From the NCBI GenBank assembly GCA_019310385.1, contig JAFDEK010000001.1:1-64000 (forward strand): a DNA stretch of 64,000 nucleotides, written 5' to 3'. Each line of letters starts with the position of its first letter. Within the stretch, counting starts at the first letter, position 1. This document shows positions 49,201-57,247 of the stretch, one piece after another. A program made the translations under genes and the position numbers. This stretch comes from Deltaproteobacteria bacterium. Its GTDB lineage: Bacteria; Myxococcota_A; UBA9160; UBA4427. Under the pieces are notes generated by a model. It was not told the DNA's origin. It worked only from the letters and a program-made list of their open reading frames with translations, and did no database searches.

Positions 49201-50090
49201 GAGCGCTTCCCCGAGCGGGCATTGGGGTCCGGGTTCCAGCGCGGCTCGCGCTTCTCCGCGAAGGCGCGCGGCCCCTCCTCGAAGTCCGGGTGGCCCCAGT
49301 GCAGGCGCAGCAGCGACCAGGCGTGCTCGAGGGCCTCGCCGTAGCCGCGCTCGAGGGATCCCCAGACGGCCTGCTTGGAGAGCGCCATGGCCTGGGGCGA
49401 GTTCTGCAGCATGAGCTGCGCCATCTCCTCTGCGGCCGGACGCAGTGCGGCGGGATTCTCGACGAGCTCGTCCACCAGGCCGAGCTCGTAGGCGCGGCGT
49501 GCAGGCATGCGGTAGTGGCGACCCATCAAGGTCATGCGCAGGGCGGCGCCCAGGGGCAAGCGCTTGGCGAGGCCGACGTTCTCGAGGGCGCCCACCATTC
49601 CCACGTTGACGTGGGTGTCGACGAAGGCGGCGTTCTGCGAGGCGATCACGATGTCCGAGTCCACGACGAAATGCAGCCCGCCCCCGACACAGAGGCCGTT
49701 CACCGCACAGATGACCGGCTTCCAGACGCGGTTCTGGTGGGGAGACCAGTGGACGGCGTCACTGAGGGGGCGATTGTTGAAGACCTCCTCGGCCTCCTCC
49801 CCTTCAGCCTCGCCTTTCTTTCCCCCCGCCTCAGCCTTCTTGCTCCCCGCCTCGGCGATGTCGAAGCCGGTACAGAAATGCTTCTCGCCCCGGGCCAGCA
49901 CCACCGCAACGCGGATCCACGGGTCGTCCCGCACCTCGCTCCAGATGGCCCGGAGAAGGGGCTGCATGGCGGGCGTCAGCGAGTTGCCCCGCTGCGGCCG
50001 ATCGAGGGTGATGAAGGCGATGTGATCCACGCGCTCGTACTCGACGCCTTCCAGGGGTTGGGTCAGATCGATTGCCCGACGCTCGCTCAT
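49197..50090 (-). CDS. Enoyl-CoA hydratase/isomerase family protein
   Basis: HIAFITLDRPQRGNSLTPAM, EKHFCTGFDIAEAG, CAVNGLCVGGGLHFVVDSDIVIAS. Confidence 0.92.
   Translation of the reverse strand: MSERRAIDLTQPLEGVEYERVDHIAFITLDRPQRGNSLTPAMQPLLRAIWSEVRDDPWIRVAVVLARGEKHFCTGFDIAEAGSKKAEAGGKKGEAEGEEAEEVFNNRPLSDAVHWSPHQNRVWKPVICAVNGLCVGGGLHFVVDSDIVIASQNAAFVDTHVNVGMVGALENVGLAKRLPLGAALRMTLMGRHYRMPARRAYELGLVDELVENPAALRPAAEEMAQLMLQNSPQAMALSKQAVWGSLERGYGEALEHAWSLLRLHWGHPDFEEGPRAFAEKREPRWNPDPNARSGKRS
49794..49856. repeat. 21-bp x3 degenerate in-frame repeat in the enoyl-CoA hydratase
   Basis: Encodes AEAGSKK/AEAGGKK/GEAEGEE on the minus strand. Confidence 0.75.
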
Positions 50091-51091
50091 GCGACGACTC
50101 CTGGCTCGCTCACGCCGAAGTATCCGAGCAGCCTCTCCCGGCCGGGGCCCTCGCCGGGCGGCTGGGATACGAGCTGACGGATGCGGCGCGAGATGTGAAA
50201 GGCGGGGCCTTCGAGAGTGATCCCCACGGCCCCGAACACCTGGTGGCACACGTAGGCGGCCTCGAGTGCTGCACTGCCGGCAGACAGCCGCGCGGCGGCC
50301 GCCATGGGGCGCGCGTCTTCGTTGTTGTTGTCGCTGTTGTTGTTGTCGTCGCTGTTGTTGTTGTCGTCGCTGTTGTCGTCGAAGCGGCAGGCCGCGTTAC
50401 GAGCGAGGGTCGTCGCCGCAGCCAGGCGGATGTGGCAATCGGCCAGTGGATGGGCGACCGCCTGGAACTCCCCGATGGCGCGCCCGAACTGCCGCCGCGC
50501 CCCGGCGTGATCGCTCGCGGCGGCTACCAGAGCATGGCCCGCGGCGGCCAGGTAGGCCGCCCGGGCCACGTCGGCCAGCGCAAGCGCGCGGGGAGCGCCG
50601 GCAAGCTCCTCCTCCGGCACGAGCCTGCAACGCCCCCACGGCTCACCGCCCAGGGTGCCGACCTCTTCGATCTCCCCTGCGACCCGGGCCCGCCAGATTC
50701 GTTCCCCCTCGACGAGCAAGAAGAGATCCGCACACGGTGCCCAGGGCACGAGCGCGCCCTCCCCCACCGCGACGACCCTGCCTCCATCGGCGACCGCGCT
50801 GCGCTCGGCCGCGGGCAACACCTGGCTTGCGAGGAAGCTCGCCACCAGGGGGCCGGGAAACACGCCTCTCCCCAAGGCCTCCATGGCGGCGGTCAGCTCC
50901 AGTGCGCCGCCCTCGCCCTCGGGCGTCGCGATGGCGAGCACGCCCAGCTCGGCGAGCTCGCCCCAGAGCTCGCGCGGAAAAGCCCCGCTGCCCGACTTCA
51001 CCGCCTCTTCGCTACAGCGCTCCGCGCAGAACTGTCCCAGGGCCTCGGCGATGGCGAGCTGCGCGTCGTCGAATTCGAGGTCGAGGCTCAC
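50087..51091 (-). CDS. Acyl-CoA dehydrogenase (short, FadE-like subunit) with Asp/Asn/Ser expansion
   Basis: SLDLEFDDAQLAIAEALGQFC, HAGARRQFGRAIGEFQAVAHPLADCHIRLA, VFGAVGITLEGPAFHISRR; GTG start at 51091. Confidence 0.88.
   Translation of the reverse strand: MSLDLEFDDAQLAIAEALGQFCAERCSEEAVKSGSGAFPRELWGELAELGVLAIATPEGEGGALELTAAMEALGRGVFPGPLVASFLASQVLPAAERSAVADGGRVVAVGEGALVPWAPCADLFLLVEGERIWRARVAGEIEEVGTLGGEPWGRCRLVPEEELAGAPRALALADVARAAYLAAAGHALVAAASDHAGARRQFGRAIGEFQAVAHPLADCHIRLAAATTLARNAACRFDDNSDDNNNSDDNNNSDNNNEDARPMAAAARLSAGSAALEAAYVCHQVFGAVGITLEGPAFHISRRIRQLVSQPPGEGPGRERLLGYFGVSEPGVVA
50318..50380. repeat. 18-bp in-frame repeat (GTTGTTGTTGTCGTCGCT) in the acyl-CoA dehydrogenase
   Basis: Encodes DDNSDDNNNSDDNNNSDNNN. 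Confidence 0.95.
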
Positions 51092-52020
51092 CCGGCCCCC
51101 CAGCGCGCTTCGACCAGGGCCCGCCGGTGGCCCGACACGCCGTCGAGCTCGAGGCGCAAGGCCTGCAGCCCCATGGTCCACACGTGGAGGTCGTGCTCCC
51201 GGGTGAAGCCGATGGCTCCCGAGAGCTGATGGGTCTCGGCGAAGAGCTGCGCCGCGGCCGCCATGGTGTAGCTCGCGCTCGTGGCGGCGGCCTCCTCGCT
51301 CACGCCCTTGTAGGCCGTCTCGTAGCAGAGCCAGCGGCTCCCCTCGAGCGCAATCGCGCACTCGGCCAGACGATGCTGTACAGCCTGGAAGGACGCGATG
51401 GCGCGGCCGAACTGTCGCCGCTGCTTCAGGTAAGCGACCGTGTACTCCAGTGCGGCCTCCATGCGTCCCAGAGCCTCCACCGCCAGGCAGAGCCGCCACC
51501 CGCTGCGCATGCGCTCGGCGCTCCCCGCGCCGAGGCCCCGGCCGCGGCGCTCCAGTCCCGGCGGCGCGCACCCCATGGGATAGCCGAAGTTCGACGCGAC
51601 CGGAGTCGCCTCGCCCGCCTCGAACTCGACGACCCGGGCCTCCTCGTCACCCAGCACGAGCAGTGTGCGCGCGTGGGCGGCGAAGCGGATCGGGCCGGCC
51701 CCCCCGGCATGCACCAGGGCAATGGGTGTCGGCAGCGACTCGTCCGTGAGGATCGGGGCCACCAGAGCCGCCGCACCGATGGCGCTCACGCCGGCCGCCT
51801 TCGCGACGGCCTCGACGATCAGGGCCGCTTCGAGGCCTCCCGTGACCTCGCCCCGCGCCACGTCGGCGAAGCCCGCGTCGCCGAGCGCCTGGTCGAGGTC
51901 GAAGTCGTAGCCCCCCTTGGCCTGGAGCTCGACCGCCCGTGCGGCACCCGCATGGCGTGCCAGCAGCCCCTTCACCGCTTCGAGGATGGCGCGTTGATCG
52001 TCGTTCAGCTCGAAGTCCAC
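51088..52020 (-). CDS. Acyl-CoA dehydrogenase (short, FadE-like partner subunit)
   Basis: DFELNDDQRAILEAVKGLLARH, YLKQRRQFGRAIASFQAVQHRLAECAI, LSGAIGFTREHDLHVW. Confidence 0.9.
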   Translation of the reverse strand: MDFELNDDQRAILEAVKGLLARHAGAARAVELQAKGGYDFDLDQALGDAGFADVARGEVTGGLEAALIVEAVAKAAGVSAIGAAALVAPILTDESLPTPIALVHAGGAGPIRFAAHARTLLVLGDEEARVVEFEAGEATPVASNFGYPMGCAPPGLERRGRGLGAGSAERMRSGWRLCLAVEALGRMEAALEYTVAYLKQRRQFGRAIASFQAVQHRLAECAIALEGSRWLCYETAYKGVSEEAAATSASYTMAAAAQLFAETHQLSGAIGFTREHDLHVWTMGLQALRLELDGVSGHRRALVEARWGAG

Positions 52021-52077
52021 CTGCCTCCCTCTTCCTGCCTCTTGCCTCCAGCTGCCTGCCGCTGCCTGCGAACGACG

Positions 52078-53256
52078 CTACTTCTCCCGCGGAAGATCCA
52101 GGAAGCGGCTCGCGATGAGATCGAGCTGTACCTCCGTGGCGCCGACCGCGACCCCCGCCGTCATGGCGAGACGGAAGTTCGCGTCCGCGAAGGAGCCGTA
52201 CTCGAGGGCCTCGGGGCCCAGGATCTCCAGCGCCAGGCCGCCCACCGCGGTGTCGACCCGGGTCCCCGCCACCCGGGCGATCTGGGTGTCGGCGGTCGGC
52301 GGCGAGCCCTTGGCGCGCAGATCGATCACGCGATACGTGAGAACCCGCGCCGCCTCGCACAGGGCCCGGGCCTCGCCGAGCTTCTCGATGACGATGGGGT
52401 CCGTGAGTCGCCCGCGCTCCCGGGCCAGCTCGGCCAGTCGATCCAGGGTGAGGGCCGCGCGGGCGTAGCGGGCCGCGCCCACCCGTTCGAACTGGAGGGC
52501 GTAGCTCACCACCGCCCATCCCTCGTTCTCCGGCCCCAGCAGCGCCGAGACGGGAACCCGAAGGTCGCTGAAGAAGACTTCGTGGAAGTAGCGCTCTCCC
52601 ACCACCGAGGGGATCTCGCGTACCTCGATCCCCGGCAGATCCATGGGAACGAGCAGCACCGAGATGCCCCGCGCGCGCCGGGAATCGGGATCCGTGCGTA
52701 CGAGGAGAATCACGAACTCCGCGTTCTGCACATAGGAGGTCCAGATCTTCGTGCCGTTGACGACGTACTCGTCCCCCTCGCGCCGGGCCGCGGTGCGCAG
52801 CGCCGCCAGGTCCGAGCCGGCCTCGGGCTCCGAGAAGCCCTGGCACCAGAGCACCTGGCCCGCGGAGATGCGCGGCAGGTGCTGGGCCTTCTGCTCCTCG
52901 CTGCCGAACTCCATGATGGCGGGACCGATCCAGTTGACATTCATGTACTGGGCGCCCCGCGGCTCGCCCGCCGCCCACATCTCCTCGCCGATGATGGAGT
53001 GCCGCCAGGGCTCCGCGCCGCAGCCGCCGTACTCCCTGGGCCAGTGCTGGGTGAGCCAGCCCTTCTCGGCCAGCTTCGCGCAGAAGCCCTTCGAGAAGGC
53101 CGACTGGGTGTCGCTGCCCGGGCCGTGCTTGGAGATCTCCTCCCAGTCGCCGGGCAGCTCGGCGTCGAGGAAGGCCCGCACCTCGCGGCGGTGCTCCACG
53201 TCGGACTCGGACCAGTCGAACTCCACCGAGCTTCCTCCCCTCGCTTCGCAGGCCAT
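52078..53256 (-). CDS. Acyl-CoA dehydrogenase
   Basis: WCQGFSEPEAGSDLAALRTAARREGDEYVVNGTKIWTSYVQNAEFV; start ambiguous (GTG 53226 or ATG 53256). Confidence 0.92.
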   Translation of the reverse strand: MACEARGGSSVEFDWSESDVEHRREVRAFLDAELPGDWEEISKHGPGSDTQSAFSKGFCAKLAEKGWLTQHWPREYGGCGAEPWRHSIIGEEMWAAGEPRGAQYMNVNWIGPAIMEFGSEEQKAQHLPRISAGQVLWCQGFSEPEAGSDLAALRTAARREGDEYVVNGTKIWTSYVQNAEFVILLVRTDPDSRRARGISVLLVPMDLPGIEVREIPSVVGERYFHEVFFSDLRVPVSALLGPENEGWAVVSYALQFERVGAARYARAALTLDRLAELARERGRLTDPIVIEKLGEARALCEAARVLTYRVIDLRAKGSPPTADTQIARVAGTRVDTAVGGLALEILGPEALEYGSFADANFRLAMTAGVAVGATEVQLDLIASRFLDLPREK

Positions 53257-53276
53257 GCTAGCAGTGCAAAGCCGGA

Positions 53277-53290
53277 GAAAAGCGCTTTTC
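53277..53290. promoter_or_regulatory. Perfect 14-bp palindrome GAAAAGCGCTTTTC between divergent genes
   Basis: Flanked by CATGCTA (53254-53260) and TAGCATG (53307-53313) inverted arms. Confidence 0.35.
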
Positions 53291-53377
53291 CAAAGGGTGG
53301 ACGTGGTAGCATGAGAGCCCGATCTCGGTGAGCCGAACCGCTTTGCGACGACGCGACGAGAGTCCAGCCACGCTTGC

Positions 53378-55117
53378 ATGAGCCTTCCCGACGACTCATC
53401 CTCCAGCACACCGCTCGTCGCCCGCATACGCCGGGGCTGGCTTGCTGCCTGCTCAGTCCTGCTCGTCGCGGCCATGCTGGCGCCCGCGCAGCGCGCCGCG
53501 GCCCAGGCCATCGAGCGGCCCGCCGACGACCGCCCGCAGCTTCCCACCTTCGAGACCCCCGAAGAGCAGGAGCCGGTGCTTCCTCCCGTGGAACCTCCCT
53601 CCGCGCCGCTGGAGCAGCTCACGACCGGGCTCGGAGTCTTCGTCGAGCGCTACGACATCGAGGGCAGCACGGTCTTCACCCAGGCAGAGCTGCAGGCCGC
53701 CGTTGCGCCGTGGACGAACAAGACCATCCGCTCCGAAGACCTGGTGGACGTGCGCAACGCGCTCACGAAGCTCTACGTAGAGCAGGGCTACGTCAACTCG
53801 GGAGCCTTCCTTCCGGACCAGGACGTCCAGGACGGCAGCGTCCGGCTGCGCATCATCGAGGGGTCGCTGGAGCAGCTGGACATCAGCGGCAACAGTCAGT
53901 TTCGCGACAGCTACCTGAAGCAGCGCATCGCGCGCGGGGCCAAGGCGCCCCTGAACGTGCACGATCTCGAGACCCGGCTGCAGATCCTCCAGCAGGATCC
54001 CCAGATCGAGCGGGTGACCGCACGCCTCGTGCCGGGGGAGGAGCCCGGCGACGCCGTGCTGAAGCTGGATGTCGAGGAGGCCAGCCGCTGGCGCACGAAC
54101 CTGGAGTTCAGCAACTACGAGCCGCCGGGCATCGGGGCGCTGGGCGGACGCTTCGAAGGTCTCTTCGCGAATCCGGCGGGCCGGGGGGACATGCTGCGCT
54201 TCCTCTTCCACGGCACCGAGGGCCTGCGCCGCTATCGCGGCTACTACGACATCCCCTTCACGCCCCGGGATACCCGATTCTCCCTGGACGCCCGGTACTC
54301 CAGCGCGGAGGCCGTGCGGAGCCCCGGGAAGGAGCTGGACATCGAGAGCAGCTTCCAGTCGTACCGCATCGGCCTGCGACAGCCCGTGTTCCACACCCCC
54401 AAGGAGCTGCTGGAGGTCGAGATCATTGCGGACTGGCGGCACACCACTACCGAGCTGCTCGGCAATGGATTCTCCTTTCCCGGCTCGGGGGCCCAGGACG
54501 GAGAGGCGACCGCGATGGTGCTGCGCTTCGTGCTCGACTGGCTACGGCGGGACCGGACGCAGGTCCTCGCGGCCCGCGCCCAGGTGAGCTGGGGCATCGA
54601 CGCCCTGGGCGCCACCATCAACTCCGGAGGCAAGCCGGACGGCCAGTTCGTCTCCTGGCTGGCCCAGCTCCAGTGGGCGCGGCGATTCGGGCGGATGGGC
54701 ATCGAGACCCTCTTTCGCACGGACCTGCAGTTCAGCAGCGCACCGCTGCTGACCATGGAGCAGATCGCGGCGGGCGGCTACGCCACCGTGCGCGGCTACC
54801 GCCAGAACCAGCGCGTGCAGGACCAGGCCGTCATCGCATCCATCGAGACGCGGATCCCCCTATGGCGGCACCCCCAGCGCTGGGGCGTGATCCAGCTCGC
54901 CCCCTTCTTCGACGTGGCTCATCTCTGGGACCATCACCGACGCTCGGAGCGAAGACCGGCCAAGACGCTGGCCAGTGTCGGCGTCGGACTGCGCTGGACG
55001 ATGGCGCGCTACCTCAGCGCCCAGATCTACTGGGGTCAGAACCTCACCGAGGTCATCACCTCGGGCACGCTCCAGGACAAGGGCGTCCAGTTCAAGATCG
55101 AGGCGAGGTTCCCCTAG
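53378..55117 (+). CDS. ShlB/FhaC/HecB-family two-partner-secretion outer-membrane transporter (TpsB)
   Basis: Signal peptide, POTRA-like VERYDIEGSTVFTQAELQAAVAPWTNKTI and VRLRIIEGSLEQLDISGNSQF, barrel with GYATVRGYRQNQRVQDQAV. Confidence 0.9.
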   Translation: MSLPDDSSSSTPLVARIRRGWLAACSVLLVAAMLAPAQRAAAQAIERPADDRPQLPTFETPEEQEPVLPPVEPPSAPLEQLTTGLGVFVERYDIEGSTVFTQAELQAAVAPWTNKTIRSEDLVDVRNALTKLYVEQGYVNSGAFLPDQDVQDGSVRLRIIEGSLEQLDISGNSQFRDSYLKQRIARGAKAPLNVHDLETRLQILQQDPQIERVTARLVPGEEPGDAVLKLDVEEASRWRTNLEFSNYEPPGIGALGGRFEGLFANPAGRGDMLRFLFHGTEGLRRYRGYYDIPFTPRDTRFSLDARYSSAEAVRSPGKELDIESSFQSYRIGLRQPVFHTPKELLEVEIIADWRHTTTELLGNGFSFPGSGAQDGEATAMVLRFVLDWLRRDRTQVLAARAQVSWGIDALGATINSGGKPDGQFVSWLAQLQWARRFGRMGIETLFRTDLQFSSAPLLTMEQIAAGGYATVRGYRQNQRVQDQAVIASIETRIPLWRHPQRWGVIQLAPFFDVAHLWDHHRRSERRPAKTLASVGVGLRWTMARYLSAQIYWGQNLTEVITSGTLQDKGVQFKIEARFP

Positions 55118-55120
55118 CCC

Positions 55121-55162
55121 GAATCGTGCACACAGAATCATGCACACTTGATTATGCAGAAG
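55121..55162. repeat. 14-15 bp x3 repeat (GAATCRTGCACAC) just after the TpsB stop
   Basis: GAATCGTGCACACA/GAATCATGCACACTT/GATTATGCAGAAG. Confidence 0.75.
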
Positions 55163-55181
55163 AGTGGCGGCAGGGCCGCCC

Positions 55182-55223
55182 TTCAGAGCCAGCTGTTCAG
55201 AGCCAGCTGTTCAGAGCCAGCTA
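55182..55223. repeat. 14-bp x3 repeat (TTCAGAGCCAGCTG) spanning the CHAT stop codon
   Basis: Two exact copies plus one with a single mismatch. Confidence 0.97.
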
Positions 55224-57247
55224 TTGATGAGGAGGAAGGGGGCCCAGTAGCCGGGATGCCGGTAGTGGCGGGTGCTGAGCATCTTGACCTGGGCGATCTG
55301 GAGGGCCTCGGCCCGCGAGTGCCCGCCCTGGCTCAGCTGGCCGTAGAACTCGAGGATCAGCTCGGTGGTGGCCTCGTCGTTGACCGACCACAGGGTAGCG
55401 AGCGCGCTACGGGCGCCGGAGCGTATCGCGACACCGGCCAGGCCCAGGGCTGCCCGGTCGTTGCCGGCGGCGGACTCGCACGCCGACAGGGTGAGCAGCT
55501 CCAGGGGCTGATCCGCCCGGAAGCGAGTGGCTGCGACAGCGTTGGCCAGCCGCTCCATGGAGAGGCGGCCGTCGTAGGCCAGCAGGAAGTTCTCCGAGGG
55601 GTCGCCCCCGAACTCGCCGTGGGATGCGATGTGAACGATGCCGAAGGGCACGTTCGTGAGCTCGCTCTGGAGCTTGTCTGCGGAGAACTCCTCGTTCATC
55701 AAGGCCTTGGCCCCGTACATCTTCTCGATCGCCTCGATCTCGACCACCACCGAGTCGAGCTCGGGATAGCCCCCGACCGCCTCACTGATGCCGGCGGCCA
55801 GAACGCGGACGCCTCCCGACTCGATGGGCCGCGGATCGGTGAGCGTGAGGCTCGGCGTCACCGCGATGGGGTGCTTCTCGATCAGGAACTGTTTGCTCTT
55901 CGCGTCCCGCAGCACTCCGAAGGGGATCGTCCGCAGGGCACCGTCGGGAACGAAGACCAGGGTGGTGGATTCGTCGGCACCCCGGAAGGTCGGCTCGACG
56001 GGTCGGATCAGCCGTTCGTAGAGCTTCTCGGCCAGGGGCCGGTAGCGTCGGCTGGTGCGCTTCTCCAGCAGGCGCCGGAAGTCCCGGATCTCCGCCGTCA
56101 AGGTCTCCCGGTCCACGCCCAGGTCGACCTGCTCCAGCCGCCCCCCCTGGCTCACGATCATCACGACGCGGCTCTGCAGCAGGACGGGATAGAGCACGAT
56201 GGTGTTGGGAATCGTGTCGGGCGTGGCCTTGCGCTGGGCATCCAGACACGGGTCGCGGAAGTAGTCCCGCAGCTCCGACGCCTTCAGGTCCTCCAAGGCG
56301 TCGCGCGCTTCGACCAGCAGGGTCTGCTGCTCGGAGGGTGCCTGGCTGCGCGCCGAGCGCTGGAGCAGAAGGTCCACGAACTCCCGGTAGAGGGACTCGA
56401 TGCGGCGCTGAAGGGCTCCCTCCTGGGCTGACGCCAAGGCGGTCTGGGCACGGACATCGCGGAGCGTCGCCACCGCATCGCGGTACGCACCCAGCCCGCG
56501 ATCGACCCGACCGGCGGCGATCTCGAGCCGGGCCAGCCGCCACTGCCAGCGGTAGAGGGCATCGGGTGCGTCCGCGCTCTGGGCCGCCAGGATGGCCCGC
56601 CGCGTGAGCTCCGCCGCGTCTTCCTGGCGCCCGCGCAGCTCGTAGAGCTCGGCCAGATACCCCAGCGCGTAGGAGCGCAGGCGCTCGTCGCCGGCCTTCT
56701 CCGCTTCTTCACGGGCGCGCCCGAAAGCCTCTGCGGCCCGGCGCAGCGCGCTGCGCTTGCCCGCCCCCTCCTCGCGCGACGCCAGCAGGGCGTAGCTCCG
56801 CCCCGCATGGATCAGGAGCTGGGCCCGGGCTCCGGCCTCGGGAAGCTCGCCCGCGGCCGCGACGACCCGCTCCAGCTGGCTCGCGACGCCGTCGCTCCGA
56901 TTCGCCTGCAGCGCGGCGCGAGCCGCATTGGCGTCCGCGAGAAGGGCCAGCCGCCGGTCTCCGCTTTCGCGCGCCAGCCGACCACTCTCTTCGTAGGCAG
57001 AGAGGGCCGCCGGGTACTGACCCTCCCCCTCGAGGGTGTTGCCCCGGGCTAGTGCGGCCGCGGCCTTCTGCTCCTCCGAGATCTCCTCGGCCGTCGCAGC
57101 CGGCGTCTCACAGATCTCGGCCGGGGCCGGAGACTGCGCGCTCGCGGCCGCCACGTTGATGAGCGCCGCAGCCAGCACGACCAGGCTTCTGCACGCCCGA
57201 GAGTAGATGCGTGCCGCCCCTGCCCAGGGCACCTGGGCCTGGCTCAT
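55211..57247 (-). CDS. Secreted TPR-CHAT domain protein (predicted caspase-like protease)
   Basis: Signal peptide, TPR-like helices, C-terminal CHAT with VHIASHGEFGGDPSENFLL (His) and LLTLSACESAAGNDRAALGLAGVAIRSGARSALATLWSVND (Cys). Confidence 0.92.
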   Translation of the reverse strand: MSQAQVPWAGAARIYSRACRSLVVLAAALINVAAASAQSPAPAEICETPAATAEEISEEQKAAAALARGNTLEGEGQYPAALSAYEESGRLARESGDRRLALLADANAARAALQANRSDGVASQLERVVAAAGELPEAGARAQLLIHAGRSYALLASREEGAGKRSALRRAAEAFGRAREEAEKAGDERLRSYALGYLAELYELRGRQEDAAELTRRAILAAQSADAPDALYRWQWRLARLEIAAGRVDRGLGAYRDAVATLRDVRAQTALASAQEGALQRRIESLYREFVDLLLQRSARSQAPSEQQTLLVEARDALEDLKASELRDYFRDPCLDAQRKATPDTIPNTIVLYPVLLQSRVVMIVSQGGRLEQVDLGVDRETLTAEIRDFRRLLEKRTSRRYRPLAEKLYERLIRPVEPTFRGADESTTLVFVPDGALRTIPFGVLRDAKSKQFLIEKHPIAVTPSLTLTDPRPIESGGVRVLAAGISEAVGGYPELDSVVVEIEAIEKMYGAKALMNEEFSADKLQSELTNVPFGIVHIASHGEFGGDPSENFLLAYDGRLSMERLANAVAATRFRADQPLELLTLSACESAAGNDRAALGLAGVAIRSGARSALATLWSVNDEATTELILEFYGQLSQGGHSRAEALQIAQVKMLSTRHYRHPGYWAPFLLINSWL

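Noticed and set aside
52021-52077. Purine-rich ~7-bp repeats between two ACAD genes (GGCAGG-type), and similar GGAGGGA runs at 33900-33921
   Set aside because: Too irregular to define a unit; possibly eroded arrays, noted only as context.
50266-53331. 1021-aa plus-strand ORF
   Set aside because: Runs antisense through three well-supported acyl-CoA dehydrogenase genes; low-complexity composition.
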